Below, piece after piece: positions 26,701 to 35,788 of a stretch of DNA of 64,000 nucleotides. Made by a program: the position numbers and the translations under genes. Source of the stretch: CAZBMD01 sp964493325 (GTDB lineage Bacteria > Babelota > Babeliae > Babelales > RVW-14). The stretch covers positions 186,001 through 250,000 of the forward strand of contig CAZBMD010000001.1 of the NCBI GenBank assembly GCA_964493325.1, in the 5' to 3' direction. The notes under the pieces were generated by a model. The model was given only the letters and a program-made list of their open reading frames with translations, was not told the DNA's origin and did not search any database. Position 1 is the first letter of the stretch. Each line of letters starts with the position of its first letter.

Positions 26701-28581
26701 TTAGCAACCAATTTCATTGCATGCAGAATCGTCAATCCTGAATTGAGTTCGTGTTTGAAAAATAAGCACCGATAGTGCCGCAGGGGTCATACCCGGAATG
26801 AGCTGCGCCTGAGCAATGGTTTTTGGTTTGTAAAAAGAAAGCTTTTGTGCAAGTTCTTTAGAAAGTCCAGAGACTTGCGTAAAATCGAGATCTGCAGGTA
26901 GTTCAAGTTGTTGATAGCGTTCTAGTTTTTCAACCTCTTGCACTTCTTTTTTGATATATCCTTCGTATCGTACTTCTGCGTGAATACACAGCAATGCTCG
27001 ATTCGAGAAACCATCTGTTGTTAAATGTTTTTCGTTGCGTTTAGCAAAGAGTAAGTCTTTAGCTTGTTGTCTTGTTTCGTTGGTGAATTCAAACGAATCA
27101 AAAAGTCTAAAAAGATCACTGGTGCGTCCAGTATCTGAAATAATTTTTACACTGCTTTCGATAAATGCTTTTTCGAGCAAAAATTTTTGATACAGTTCGT
27201 CAGAGATGAGCCCAAATTTTTTGGCATAGGGCATCAGGCGCAAAAATACGTTGTCTTGGCGCAAAATAAGCCTGCGTTCGGCTCGCGACGTGAACATGCG
27301 ATATGGTTCATCGGCACCCAATGTCACCAGGTCATCAAGCATAACGCCAATGTAACTTTCGTTTCTGCTCAAAATAAATGGATCTTGGCCGGTGTGCCTG
27401 AGGTGAGCGTTGATACCAGCAATTGCTCCTTGGCCTGCAGCTTCTTCATATCCTGTTGTTCCATTAAGCTGACCAGCAAGAAAAAGACCGTCAACGGTTT
27501 TTGCTTCAAGCGTGTGGGTTAGGTTGTTTGGCTGAATAAAGTCGTATTCAATGGCGTAGCCGCATTTAGAAATTACTGCGTTTTCAAGGCCTTTGATGCT
27601 TCGAATATATTGATACTGAACGTCAAGCGGTAGTGAGGTAGAAAGCCCTGCGGGATAGACCTCATCAATCTCCTCACCTTCTGGTTCGATAAAAATATGG
27701 TGAGAGCCGCGATCGGGATATCTGCCTACTTTATCTTCAATTGATGGGCAATAGCGGGGGCCTGTTCCTTTGATATTGCCGCTGTAAAGGGCTGATAGGT
27801 GAAGATTGTTGCTGATAACTTCGTGTGTTTTTTCATTGGTCTGCGCGATGTAGCAGGGGATTTTTTCAAACACATGCATCTCATCAAATTCATAGAGATA
27901 ATCAAGGTCTTGTTTTTCCTGCTGCTCGAGTTTACTAAAATCAATGCTGCTGCGCAGTAAACGAGGAGGAGTTCCTGTTTTTAGTCGACCCACAGCAACG
28001 CTCATGGCTTGAGCAATGGACTGCGAAAGGCCATAAACGGCTTCTTCGCCACGACGTCCAGCCCGATAGCGGGTGCGACCAACGTGTACCAGCCCGCCCA
28101 TAAATGTTCCGGTTGTGACAACAACACAGGGAGCATAAAAAGCTAGGCCATCGGTTGTCTTAACGCCCGTTATTTTACGCTTTGCTGCATCATCAGAGGT
28201 TATAACTTCTGAGGCCATATGAGGCAAAATTGTTAGATTTTTAGTCTTAAGTAATTCTTTGGCTGCAAGTTTGGAGTAGGCATATTTATCAATTTGCAGG
28301 CGCAAACCTTGAACTGCTGGGCCTTTGCTGGTGTTGAGCATGCGTGCTTGTAGGTAGGTCTTGGAGCAGAGTTGTGGCATCAAGCCGCCAAGGGCGCTTA
28401 ATTCGTAGACGATATGCCCTTTGCCAAGGCCTCCAACTGATGGGTTGCATGGCATGGACGCAATTTTATCGATATCAAGGGTAAGCAGCAGGGTTTTTGA
28501 ACCCATCTTTGCTGCGGCATACGCGGCTTCTATGCCTGCATGTCCGCCACCGATAACAATGACATCAAACTGTGTAACCAT
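26701..28581 (-). CDS. mnmG: tRNA uridine-5-carboxymethylaminomethyl modification enzyme
   Basis: With MnmE it modifies the wobble uridine of several tRNAs, using FAD and glycine or ammonia. The 626 residues open with the FAD-binding VIVIGGGHAGIEAAYAAAKMG. They include CNPSVGGLGKGHIVYE, GGLVHVGRTRYRAGRRGE, LKTGTPPRL and the NGTTGYEEAAGQG segment, then the C-terminal MnmE-binding helical domain with VSGLSKELAQKL. Length is normal. It has AAGG upstream of its ATG. mnmE is not in the window. Confidence 0.97.
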   Translation of the reverse strand: MVTQFDVIVIGGGHAGIEAAYAAAKMGSKTLLLTLDIDKIASMPCNPSVGGLGKGHIVYELSALGGLMPQLCSKTYLQARMLNTSKGPAVQGLRLQIDKYAYSKLAAKELLKTKNLTILPHMASEVITSDDAAKRKITGVKTTDGLAFYAPCVVVTTGTFMGGLVHVGRTRYRAGRRGEEAVYGLSQSIAQAMSVAVGRLKTGTPPRLLRSSIDFSKLEQQEKQDLDYLYEFDEMHVFEKIPCYIAQTNEKTHEVISNNLHLSALYSGNIKGTGPRYCPSIEDKVGRYPDRGSHHIFIEPEGEEIDEVYPAGLSTSLPLDVQYQYIRSIKGLENAVISKCGYAIEYDFIQPNNLTHTLEAKTVDGLFLAGQLNGTTGYEEAAGQGAIAGINAHLRHTGQDPFILSRNESYIGVMLDDLVTLGADEPYRMFTSRAERRLILRQDNVFLRLMPYAKKFGLISDELYQKFLLEKAFIESSVKIISDTGRTSDLFRLFDSFEFTNETRQQAKDLLFAKRNEKHLTTDGFSNRALLCIHAEVRYEGYIKKEVQEVEKLERYQQLELPADLDFTQVSGLSKELAQKLSFYKPKTIAQAQLIPGMTPAALSVLIFQTRTQFRIDDSACNEIGC

Positions 28582-28691
28582 CAGAAACGACCTTTTTATG
28601 CAAATACCAAATTTTTAACGCTTTTTTTATTTTACTTGATAATAAGAAAGGCTACAAGTGGCTTTTATAGAGGAGTTTCAGGATGAACAGC

Positions 28692-28718
28692 AAGGGCTAT
28701 CTGTTGATGATAGCCCTT
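28692..28718. other. Hairpin between mnmG and the ankyrin cluster
   Basis: A 10-bp perfect stem (AAGGGCTATC / GATAGCCCTT, 7-base loop) lies just past the end of the last ankyrin gene. It has no T run on either strand, so it may be a processing or weak stop signal rather than a full terminator. Confidence 0.5.
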
Positions 28719-28731
28719 CAAGGATGACTTA

Positions 28732-29568
28732 TTAATTATCATATGGTTGGTATGTATAAAGGGCTCTATAAAAATTCGGTAAGTATTCCTGAGCAAGATC
28801 AAATACTGTTTGACCTTCTTTATTTGTTAGAGAGAGGTCCCATCCTTGATATTTAAGAAGTTTTTGCGCTAGTTTGAAGTTGCTGTTTTGAATTGCAAGC
28901 ATAAGGCTGTGCATACCAAACACATTCATTGCTTCCAGATTGATAGATGGGCACGTAAGAAGTAGATCTACGATATTGTTCTGATTCTGATTAATAGCTA
29001 CCATCAAACCGGTTGAAAGGTTTTCATCAATAATCCAATCAGGGCGAAAACCTTCATTAAGATAAGAAGATACTTTGGCAACATCGTTATTCATAATGCT
29101 TTCTTGAAAATCGATTATGTATGGATATTTTTTTGTTGAAAAAAGAGCAAGTAAAAATTTCTTGAACGCATTAATTGTAGATTGTGAATAACTTAGCGTA
29201 TGCATACACGTACAGATGGTGATGAGGTTATCATTCAGCAGCGGTTGAGTAAGAAGGCTTATTATAGCTTCTGGAAATAATTGATCGGCCAAGAATTGTT
29301 TGAAAAACATTATATTGGTATGCGAGCATGCTGTATGACTTGTAAGTCTGCCAGCAACAATCTCCCATGATTTGCTACTCATAATTTTATCAATATGGTC
29401 AGCAGTAAGGAGCTTGCTACCGGTTAGAAATTCAAGGCAGCGATTATAATCTTTGGTTACCGATCGATTTTGAGCGTTTAAAAAATCGTTTGGATTTGCA
29501 AAAATGTGAGATCCCAAAAGACTGATGCTTAAAAAGCCTAACGTCATTTTTTTGAGTACATTTATCAC
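28732..29568 (-). CDS. Secreted ankyrin-repeat protein (array member 4)
   Basis: A 278-residue protein starting at GTG with AAAGGA six bases upstream. It has a signal peptide (about 1-25, ending SHIFA) and a helical middle domain. The C-terminal part is shared with its three upstream neighbours: GFRPDWIIDENLSTGLMVAI, then two ankyrin-type repeats (NIVDLLLTCPSINLEAMNVF, GMHSLMLAIQNSNFKLAQKL). The repeats give protein-binding surfaces and no catalysis. It is the last of four tandem paralogues on the minus strand, 10 bp after the preceding one. Confidence 0.82.
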   Translation of the reverse strand: MINVLKKMTLGFLSISLLGSHIFANPNDFLNAQNRSVTKDYNRCLEFLTGSKLLTADHIDKIMSSKSWEIVAGRLTSHTACSHTNIMFFKQFLADQLFPEAIISLLTQPLLNDNLITICTCMHTLSYSQSTINAFKKFLLALFSTKKYPYIIDFQESIMNNDVAKVSSYLNEGFRPDWIIDENLSTGLMVAINQNQNNIVDLLLTCPSINLEAMNVFGMHSLMLAIQNSNFKLAQKLLKYQGWDLSLTNKEGQTVFDLAQEYLPNFYRALYTYQPYDN

Positions 29569-29578
29569 GTTGATTCCT

Positions 29579-30469
29579 TTATTGAAACATAAGATATGGT
29601 TTGAATTGTTGTGCGATAATATTTTCTAACGCTGGCAGATGAATTGATGCAAGCGCTATTGCTGTTTCTCTGTTTGTATTAAAATTCCAGAAGTCCCATT
29701 CTTTTTTCTTGAGGAGTAGTCTTGCAATCTGTTCGTTTTTATTTTTTATACTCATCATTAACGCGTTCATACCTTGAGAATTGGTAGCATTAAGGTCAGT
29801 TTCTGGACATTCGATGAGCATAGCGACAAGGTCGTAATCATTGGAATTAACAGCAATCATCAAACTGGTGCAAAGGTCGTCATCATCAAGACTGATTACC
29901 CAATCAGGTCTGAATCCTTTGATGAGGTAATTATAGACTTCTTGCTTGGCTCTTTCTTTAATACTTTTTTCAAATAACTTTATATCTTTGTACAGAAACG
30001 GAGCGAAGAGTCCAATGAGAAAATGCTTGAACTGGTCAATTTCTTTAAACGAGTAACCTAATAACCACATACTCTTGAGTATCAGGAATACATGATTATT
30101 CTTAAGCGGATAAGCCAAAAAGTTAATAGTCTCTTGAGAAAAACCGTGCTGGTTTAAAAATTTTTTAAACCAATCTCGATTTGTTTTGGTACATTTTTCG
30201 TTGATTTTTATTTTGTTAAGGACGATATTCCATGTGTCACTCTGCATTATGATATTAAATTTTTCTTTATCAAGATCATTACAGCCTTGGAATGACTCAT
30301 GTAAGTACGATTTTTTTTTAAAAATGTGCCTGTGTTGAGCCCTGTAGAAAATAGGATTTTTATGCAGGGTTGTTGCCCAATCACTTTCTTGGGGGTTTGT
30401 GTATGCGATAGGTGCAAAAATGCTTAATAATAAAGAGGTTGATAGTAGTTTTTTAACAATATTTTTCAT
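29579..30469 (-). CDS. Secreted ankyrin-repeat protein (array member 3)
   Basis: A 296-residue paralogue with a clear signal peptide (KNIVKKLLSTSLLLSIFAPIAYT) and a helical middle domain with charged surface. The shared C-terminal region reads GFRPDWVISLDDDDLCTSLM, followed by ankyrin units (DYDLVAMLIECPETDLNATN; GMNALMMSIKNKNEQIARLL). No strong ribosome binding site is visible. It lies 20 bp after array member 2 and 10 bp before member 4, so the four genes are probably one transcript. Its target is unknown. Confidence 0.82.
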   Translation of the reverse strand: MKNIVKKLLSTSLLLSIFAPIAYTNPQESDWATTLHKNPIFYRAQHRHIFKKKSYLHESFQGCNDLDKEKFNIIMQSDTWNIVLNKIKINEKCTKTNRDWFKKFLNQHGFSQETINFLAYPLKNNHVFLILKSMWLLGYSFKEIDQFKHFLIGLFAPFLYKDIKLFEKSIKERAKQEVYNYLIKGFRPDWVISLDDDDLCTSLMIAVNSNDYDLVAMLIECPETDLNATNSQGMNALMMSIKNKNEQIARLLLKKKEWDFWNFNTNRETAIALASIHLPALENIIAQQFKPYLMFQ

Positions 30470-30489
30470 GATAAATTTTCGTTCATTGG

Positions 30490-31362
30490 TTAGAGAGTGA
30501 TAGTTTGAATGACTTTTTGAGCAAGATTTGCTTGAATGGTTGGCATTCTTTTTTGTGCAATTTTAAAGATGTCCTGGCCGTGTATATTTGTGTGGGAGAA
30601 GTCCCATTCGATGACTTCAAGAAGATGCTTTGCAATTTCTTCATTTCCGCTTTTTACGCTTTGCATTAGTGCATTCATATTTTCAATATCTAGAACCTGC
30701 GTATCGATGTTGGGACACTGCAGGAACATTTTTACTATATTTATGTCTCGGCTAATTATGCCTAAAGCGAGACCAGTTCGTAAATTCATTGCTACGAGCC
30801 AATCTGGCCTAAAACCTTTTAGTAAAAACTGATGAGTGGCTTGAGTCTTGCCCAAAGCTACACTGCGTGAAAAAGTTTCGATTTCTTCATGATCGCCTGG
30901 ATAGAGTAATGCAATAATAAATTTTCGGAATTGTAAAATGAATTCTTGTGTAAATCCAAACTGATGCATTTTATTCAATACTTGGTATAAGTTGTTATTC
31001 TTAAGGATATTTTTAATCACAAGGCGCGTTGATTTTGGCACGTTATTGCTTTTTAGAAGCTTCTTAAAGTTGGCTTTTTTCATTTTCTTTGCAGCAGGGT
31101 CAATGTTGATTTTATGATTTATTTTTGTATTGATATCATGCCATATTTGATCTGCTTTAATGACTTCAAAATGGTCAACCGAGAGAGATTTAAGCCCTTT
31201 TTGAAATTTTTTATGAAGGTCTTCATTAACCCATTTTTTTTGGTTATCTATAAACTCTCTATTTTCTTGGAGCATTTGGTAGTCTGGCTCTGTAACAATC
31301 TGAGCCATTATAATATTTGTAAATAGTATAAACAGAACTTTTTTTCTCAACATAATTTTCAT
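30490..31362 (-). CDS. Secreted ankyrin-repeat protein (array member 2)
   Basis: A 290-residue paralogue. The ATG at 31362 has AAGGAT eight bases upstream and opens a signal peptide (LRKKVLFILFTNIIMAQ). The middle is helical. The shared C-terminal module reads GFRPDWLVAMNLRTGLALGI followed by ankyrin units (DINIVKMFLQCPNIDTQVLD; NMNALMQSVKSGNEEIAKHL). The 'Pxx...T...D' capping of the repeats and the GFRPDW segment are common to all four members. Confidence 0.82.
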   Translation of the reverse strand: MKIMLRKKVLFILFTNIIMAQIVTEPDYQMLQENREFIDNQKKWVNEDLHKKFQKGLKSLSVDHFEVIKADQIWHDINTKINHKINIDPAAKKMKKANFKKLLKSNNVPKSTRLVIKNILKNNNLYQVLNKMHQFGFTQEFILQFRKFIIALLYPGDHEEIETFSRSVALGKTQATHQFLLKGFRPDWLVAMNLRTGLALGIISRDINIVKMFLQCPNIDTQVLDIENMNALMQSVKSGNEEIAKHLLEVIEWDFSHTNIHGQDIFKIAQKRMPTIQANLAQKVIQTITL

Positions 31363-31397
31363 TCAGATCCTTGTTGGTGAGTACTCTCGAAAAATAT

Positions 31398-32273
31398 TTA
31401 ATTTTCAAGATAGTCAGTTAAAATATGCATTAAATGTGGGATATTTTCTTTGGCCAAATCAAAAATAGTTTGGCCAAATATATTTGTTTGATGTATGTTC
31501 CAAAGATCTTTTTTTTGAAGTAAAAGTCTTATTACTGGTTCATCTTTTTCAATAATTGAACGCATGAGCGCTGTATGCCCATAAATGTCTGTAGCAGCGT
31601 GATTAATTTTGCTGCATTCAAAAAACATTTCGATGATCTCTCTGCTTTTGCTAACAGCTGCTATTGTAAGACCTGAAGCAAGCAGTGGCGAAATAAGCCA
31701 GTTAGGGCGAAATCCTTTTTGTAAAAATTTACGGACAATTTGTACTTCGCCATTGAGCGAGCTTTCATGGAATGTTTTGAGATCTTCATTTTTTATTGTT
31801 TTTGGCGAAAAAAGTTGGATAATAATTTGGTTAAATTTATGGATGTCATCCAACGAGAAATTGAATCTGTGCATTTTTCGGAGTATTTGATAGAGGTTGT
31901 TGTTGATAAGGGCATTTGATAAAAGATACAGAGCGTTGGGAGTTATTCCAATCCATTCTTGTAACTGTTCTTTTAAATCTTTTTTATTTTTTGGCTGAGG
32001 TTTTACGTTTTTTTGATATTTTCTTTTTTTAGAATTGGATATGGCCCAATAATCCAAGTTTAATTTTAAGATATCTCGATAATTATTTTGAGTAAGCTCT
32101 CTTAATCCATCTTCAAATTTTTTGCATTCGATAGGATTATCTGTTAACCATTGTTTTTGCTGAGCCAAAAAAATTTCATTATTTCTAAGATTATAAGAGA
32201 TGTTGTTCATTGAAAAAATCTGAGAAATCCCTGTACTTATAAAAAGAGAAGTCAGTATTATTTTTATTATCAT
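31398..32273 (-). CDS. Secreted ankyrin-repeat protein (array member 1)
   Basis: The first gene of the array, 291 residues from the ATG at 32273, which has AAGAGAG upstream and opens a signal peptide (IIKIILTSLFISTGISQIFS). A longer open frame to 32432 has no such support. The shared module GFRPNWLISPLLASGLTIAA is followed by ankyrin units (SREIIEMFFECSKINHAATD; GHTALMRSIIEKDEPVIRLL). The basic, lysine-rich stretch KSRPQPKNKK-like near residue 95 is not found in the other members. It is divergent from the outer-membrane gene at 32479. Confidence 0.8.
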   Translation of the reverse strand: MIIKIILTSLFISTGISQIFSMNNISYNLRNNEIFLAQQKQWLTDNPIECKKFEDGLRELTQNNYRDILKLNLDYWAISNSKKRKYQKNVKPQPKNKKDLKEQLQEWIGITPNALYLLSNALINNNLYQILRKMHRFNFSLDDIHKFNQIIIQLFSPKTIKNEDLKTFHESSLNGEVQIVRKFLQKGFRPNWLISPLLASGLTIAAVSKSREIIEMFFECSKINHAATDIYGHTALMRSIIEKDEPVIRLLLQKKDLWNIHQTNIFGQTIFDLAKENIPHLMHILTDYLEN

Positions 32274-32398
32274 TATACTCTCTTGATTATCGTTTAATGT
32301 GATGACTGTTACGATTTTGTAACAATAATAGTGTTTGTAATTACGTAGTGTAAGTTTTTTATAATTTTTTCCAAGATAAAGCTTTCTTTTTTGCCTCC

Positions 32399-32428
32399 TT
32401 GACCCCATCCCAGCAATGATGCTATAAC
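32399..32428 (+). promoter_or_regulatory. Candidate promoter of the outer-membrane protein gene
   Basis: TTGACC (32399-32404) and TATAAC (32423-32428) are 18 bases apart. The start point would be near 32435, about 45 bases before the ATG, which is preceded by AAAGGATG. Confidence 0.55.
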
Positions 32429-32478
32429 ACAAAAATAGATTTTGAAAAACTTATGCATGTTATGCAGAAAGGATGTGA

Positions 32479-34005
32479 ATGTACTTGCGCAAAGGCAGAA
32501 TAAAAACTTGGCAGCCATTACTAGTTCTTGCTTTGTTTCTTTCAATGCTGACTTTTTCTGAGCGCTGTTTTGCTGTGCCAATGAATAATATTCAAGACAC
32601 TCAGCCGATATATACTCCTTTTGGGTCAGATAAATTTTATACTGAAAAAAAGGGAACAGAGATTCGCTTCCACCTATCTCCATTTTATCAGCAGACCAAA
32701 AGTGCGCGCGATGATACTGGTAAAAAGGTGCCAATTGGTGATATCTATGGGCCATGGAATATGTTTGGGGTATTTTTCAAAGCTGATGGTGCAAACGCTT
32801 CTACTGATGGTAACCCGCTCCCAACCGGTAAGACGCTTGCAAATTTTACCAATCTTCAAAAATCGTATAATGAGCTAAAAAGGTTACGATCTGAAAAAGA
32901 TACTACCTTTGCTAACGGTACTCAAACAAACCTCTATCGTGATAAAGATTTTACCTCAGAAGCTGAGTTTAATCCTGATATAGATACAGTTGGTACATAC
33001 GAAGCAGTTCCTGTGCGCTATGAAAAAATGGGTGTGCGTGGTCAATTGTGTTTTGATTTTTCATTTGGACTAGGCCTTGGTGTGCGCATGGGTCTTGTTA
33101 ACTATCGTCAAATCCAAGAGTTCTCTACTAATAATGATTTTAAGAGAATAGCTGGGTTACCCTACACCACCGTTGCTAGCGGTGTAACGACTGACAACCC
33201 TCCACTTCCAGTGGGGGATCCGGGCTTTGACCCTTCTGCCAATCTTATTGCAAAAAATGTGCTGGATGGTCGAGCGCGTGACATGCTTGCAAGTGACCTT
33301 GAGCTTGATTTAAGTGATGTTCACGAAACAGAAGCAGAAGATTCTCACGTGTACTTGTTTTGGCGGCACGCGTTCAGGATTAATGATAAAGATAACTATC
33401 ACGTAGCGAGCATCATTCCGTACTTTTCTGTTGGTATTTGGTTGCCAACAGGCGAAGAAAAAGATCAAAATCGTCCATTTTCAATTGCTACCGGCAACGA
33501 TGGATTTACCGGCATTTCACTTGAAGGTTCTCTTAATTTTGATTTTCCAAAAACGATTCAAGTTGGTTTAGGTGGTGGTTTTGTATTTTTTAATGAGCGT
33601 GATTTGGTTAATCAGCGAGTTCCATCTAGTTTATTTCAAAGTGGCATTACACCTTGGAAGGTTAATATTTGCAAAGAGCCGGGAATGACCTGGTATGTGA
33701 ATGCATCATTTAAATCAGATGATTTTATAAAAAACCTTTCTTTCTATTTTGACTATCTCTATACCGAGCATCTTAAAGATGAAGTTACATTGCTTGAAAA
33801 AAATGCTACTCGAGCAAAGGCTTTTGCTCCAGGAGTTTCGATGCTTCAAGATCAATCACAATGGAAAAACCAACAATTTAATATAGGCTTTGACTATCGA
33901 ATTGCGCCGTTTCTTGCCATTGGAGTTGGCGCGCAAGCTCACATTAGTGGTATTCAAGTCTATCGATCAACGACGCTTATAGGCAGCATTGGCATGACAT
34001 TCTAG
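32479..34005 (+). CDS. Outer-membrane beta-barrel protein, lineage-specific family
   Basis: A 508-residue protein with a signal peptide (about 1-33, ending ERCFA). The body is made of alternating hydrophobic and polar strands with Gly and aromatic residues (FDFSFGLGLGVRMGLVNYRQ; IQVGLGGGFVFF). The last strand ends in phenylalanine (IGSIGMTF), as expected for a BAM-assembled barrel. It resembles the protein encoded at 48559 in overall plan: early FDF/GRIDF strands, a TGxxxEKxxN loop in the middle, and a C-terminal Phe. It may be a porin-like or adhesin barrel; substrate unknown. Confidence 0.72.
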   Translation: MYLRKGRIKTWQPLLVLALFLSMLTFSERCFAVPMNNIQDTQPIYTPFGSDKFYTEKKGTEIRFHLSPFYQQTKSARDDTGKKVPIGDIYGPWNMFGVFFKADGANASTDGNPLPTGKTLANFTNLQKSYNELKRLRSEKDTTFANGTQTNLYRDKDFTSEAEFNPDIDTVGTYEAVPVRYEKMGVRGQLCFDFSFGLGLGVRMGLVNYRQIQEFSTNNDFKRIAGLPYTTVASGVTTDNPPLPVGDPGFDPSANLIAKNVLDGRARDMLASDLELDLSDVHETEAEDSHVYLFWRHAFRINDKDNYHVASIIPYFSVGIWLPTGEEKDQNRPFSIATGNDGFTGISLEGSLNFDFPKTIQVGLGGGFVFFNERDLVNQRVPSSLFQSGITPWKVNICKEPGMTWYVNASFKSDDFIKNLSFYFDYLYTEHLKDEVTLLEKNATRAKAFAPGVSMLQDQSQWKNQQFNIGFDYRIAPFLAIGVGAQAHISGIQVYRSTTLIGSIGMTF

Positions 34006-34077
34006 TAAATGCCATGGTCAAAACTTGCCGATAAATTTATAAAAAAATTGATAAAATTTTATAGATAGTGGTTGGAA

Positions 34078-34108
34078 GCATTGAGGAAGATTAAATCTTC
34101 TTCAATGC
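34078..34108. other. Long palindrome across the HAD gene stop codon
   Basis: A 15-bp inverted repeat with a single mismatch (GCATTGAGGAAGATT / AATCTTCTTCAATGC) is centred on the stop codon of the HAD gene. It lies between two convergent genes and has no T run. It could slow or protect both transcripts' 3' ends. Confidence 0.6.
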
Positions 34109-34768
34109 ATCAACTGCCTGGTGGTAGTTTTCGATAGAATCATGAGCGTGGATGAGATGTTCTTGATTGAGTTCGTTTTTAATAGCAATACATTTCATTC
34201 CTGCAGCTTGAGCTGCTTGAAAGCCAAATACTGAATCTTCAAATACAACACATTCTTCAGGTTTTGCACCAAGCTGCGCCGCCGTGTGTAAAAAAAGTGC
34301 TGGATCTGGTTTTGGTTTATTATCTACGTGTTCTATGCAGTATAGATTGTTTCCAAAGAACTTTTCGAAGTTCATTTTTTTTGTAAAATTGGCAAGGTCA
34401 TTTGCTGTGGCATTAGTTGCAATTCCGCTTGGAATTTGATGATGTGCTATTTTTTCATGAAAAAGTTCAAATCCTTCGATGAATTCAACCTGATGCTGAA
34501 AGTAGGATTGAGCTAGTGCCATTTTATAGCGGACAAGTTCATCAATGGTTTTTTCAAGCCCAAAATGCGCTTTTAATTTTTTTACAACATTTGTCATATT
34601 CATTCCTGAAAATGATTTTAAAAGCTTAGTTGCTTCATCATCTAGGGTATGAATGCCATTGTACGCCAAAACGTCTACGGTAACCTGTTTCCAGATGTGC
34701 TCTGTCTGAATGATGGTTCCATCCATGTCAAAAATGATTGCTTTGACCTTGTGTTTAATTTGATCCAT
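34091..34768 (-). CDS. HAD-family hydrolase (beta-phosphoglucomutase/phosphatase-like)
   Basis: A 225-residue protein with the HAD catalytic motif IIFDMDGTIIQTE (Asp14 and Asp16), a helical cap domain, motif II (GIATNAT), and motif III/IV (KPKPDPALFLHTA, CVVFEDSVFGFQAA). This places it with phosphoglycolate phosphatase and beta-phosphoglucomutase-like enzymes that act on small phosphorylated sugars. The ATG at 34768 is preceded by AAGGAG and decides the start over an upstream ATG. It stands alone, with a 325-bp gap on its upstream side. Confidence 0.92.
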   Translation of the reverse strand: MDQIKHKVKAIIFDMDGTIIQTEHIWKQVTVDVLAYNGIHTLDDEATKLLKSFSGMNMTNVVKKLKAHFGLEKTIDELVRYKMALAQSYFQHQVEFIEGFELFHEKIAHHQIPSGIATNATANDLANFTKKMNFEKFFGNNLYCIEHVDNKPKPDPALFLHTAAQLGAKPEECVVFEDSVFGFQAAQAAGMKCIAIKNELNQEHLIHAHDSIENYHQAVDALKKI

Positions 34769-35093
34769 GGAGACTCCTTCTCTATTAGTTGGGATCAATG
34801 ATGTTTAATACATGCCTCGTGTAGATTGATTTTTCCAAGTCTACGTAAAAAAGAGGATCAATGTAAATATAGTTATCATTATACCAGATTGATCATTTAT
34901 GTCAAATTGAAATAATACACCTAAAGAGTCTATGTTTGGGTGTGTTTTGTATTAAAAAACTATGGCTTTAGCAATGAGCATCTGTGATCTTTACGCGTTG
35001 TTCTTGTATTGCAAGTTACACAGATTTGGGTAGTATTGGGATAATTTCGACTATGCACAATGTTGTGCGGCACGCAAAAAAAAGGGTTTTGGG
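34769..35093. other. Divergent intergenic region with one hairpin
   Basis: This stretch separates the HAD gene from uppS. No tRNA, small RNA or open frame is recognisable. It holds an inverted repeat near 34918-34945 (ACACCTAAA / TTTGGGTGT, 9-base loop) followed on the plus strand by GTTTTGTATT. No upstream plus-strand gene needs a terminator here, so the hairpin may be part of a leader or an unannotated short transcript. Confidence 0.35.
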
Positions 35094-35780
35094 ATGCAAC
35101 ATCTTGCCATTATTCCAGATGGAAATCGCCGTTGGGCTTTAAAAAATAAGCTAAAGTCTTACTTTGGCCACAAAACAGGACAAGAATCTGTGCGATCGGC
35201 GATGAAGGTTTGTTTAGAAAATAATATTCAGTATCTATCAATTTATACATTTTCTCTTGAAAATTTTAAGCGAAGTGATGAAGAAAAAGAATATCTTTTT
35301 GAACTTCTGTCTAAGGGTCTTGCGGATGAACTTCCACATCTTTTGGAGCATGGCATACGTATTTCGTTTGTTGGAGATAAATCATTTTTTCCATCGTCAT
35401 TGCAACAGGTTATTTATGAATTGGAATCAAAAACAAAGCATCTTGATAAGCTTCGCGTAAATTTACTTTTTTGTTATGGTGCTCAGCAAGAAATTGTGCA
35501 TGCCGTCAAATCGCTTTCTGAAAAAGTAAAGCGAGGCGAGCTTGATCCTGCAACTATTGATGAAAAGGTTATTAGTAGAGAGTTGTGGACGGCTGGAACT
35601 CCAGACCCAGACCTGATCATTCGCACTGGGGGAGCTTTACGACTTAGCAATTTTTTACTTTTTCAGGCTGCATACAGTGAATTTATGTTTATTGATTGTT
35701 TTTGGCCAGAAATGACACATGCAAAATTGCAAGCGTGCATCGATGAATTTCGATCAGTTAAGCGTAATTTTGGACAATAA
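35094..35780 (+). CDS. uppS: Isoprenyl transferase (undecaprenyl diphosphate synthase)
   Basis: It adds isopentenyl units in cis to make the C55 lipid carrier used for peptidoglycan and surface polysaccharides. The 228 residues show IIPDGNRRWA with the catalytic Asp, GHKTGQESVR, the LSIYTFSLENFKRSDEE segment, and the C-terminal DPDLIIRTGG...LSNFLLFQAAYSEF with the RxGxxxRxSNFLxWQ-type site. Here the usual G-E-x-R after the RTGG is GALRLSN. It is 8 bp ahead of gpsA and the two form a short lipid-envelope operon. Confidence 0.95.
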   Translation: MQHLAIIPDGNRRWALKNKLKSYFGHKTGQESVRSAMKVCLENNIQYLSIYTFSLENFKRSDEEKEYLFELLSKGLADELPHLLEHGIRISFVGDKSFFPSSLQQVIYELESKTKHLDKLRVNLLFCYGAQQEIVHAVKSLSEKVKRGELDPATIDEKVISRELWTAGTPDPDLIIRTGGALRLSNFLLFQAAYSEFMFIDCFWPEMTHAKLQACIDEFRSVKRNFGQ

Positions 35781-35788
35781 AAGAGTTT

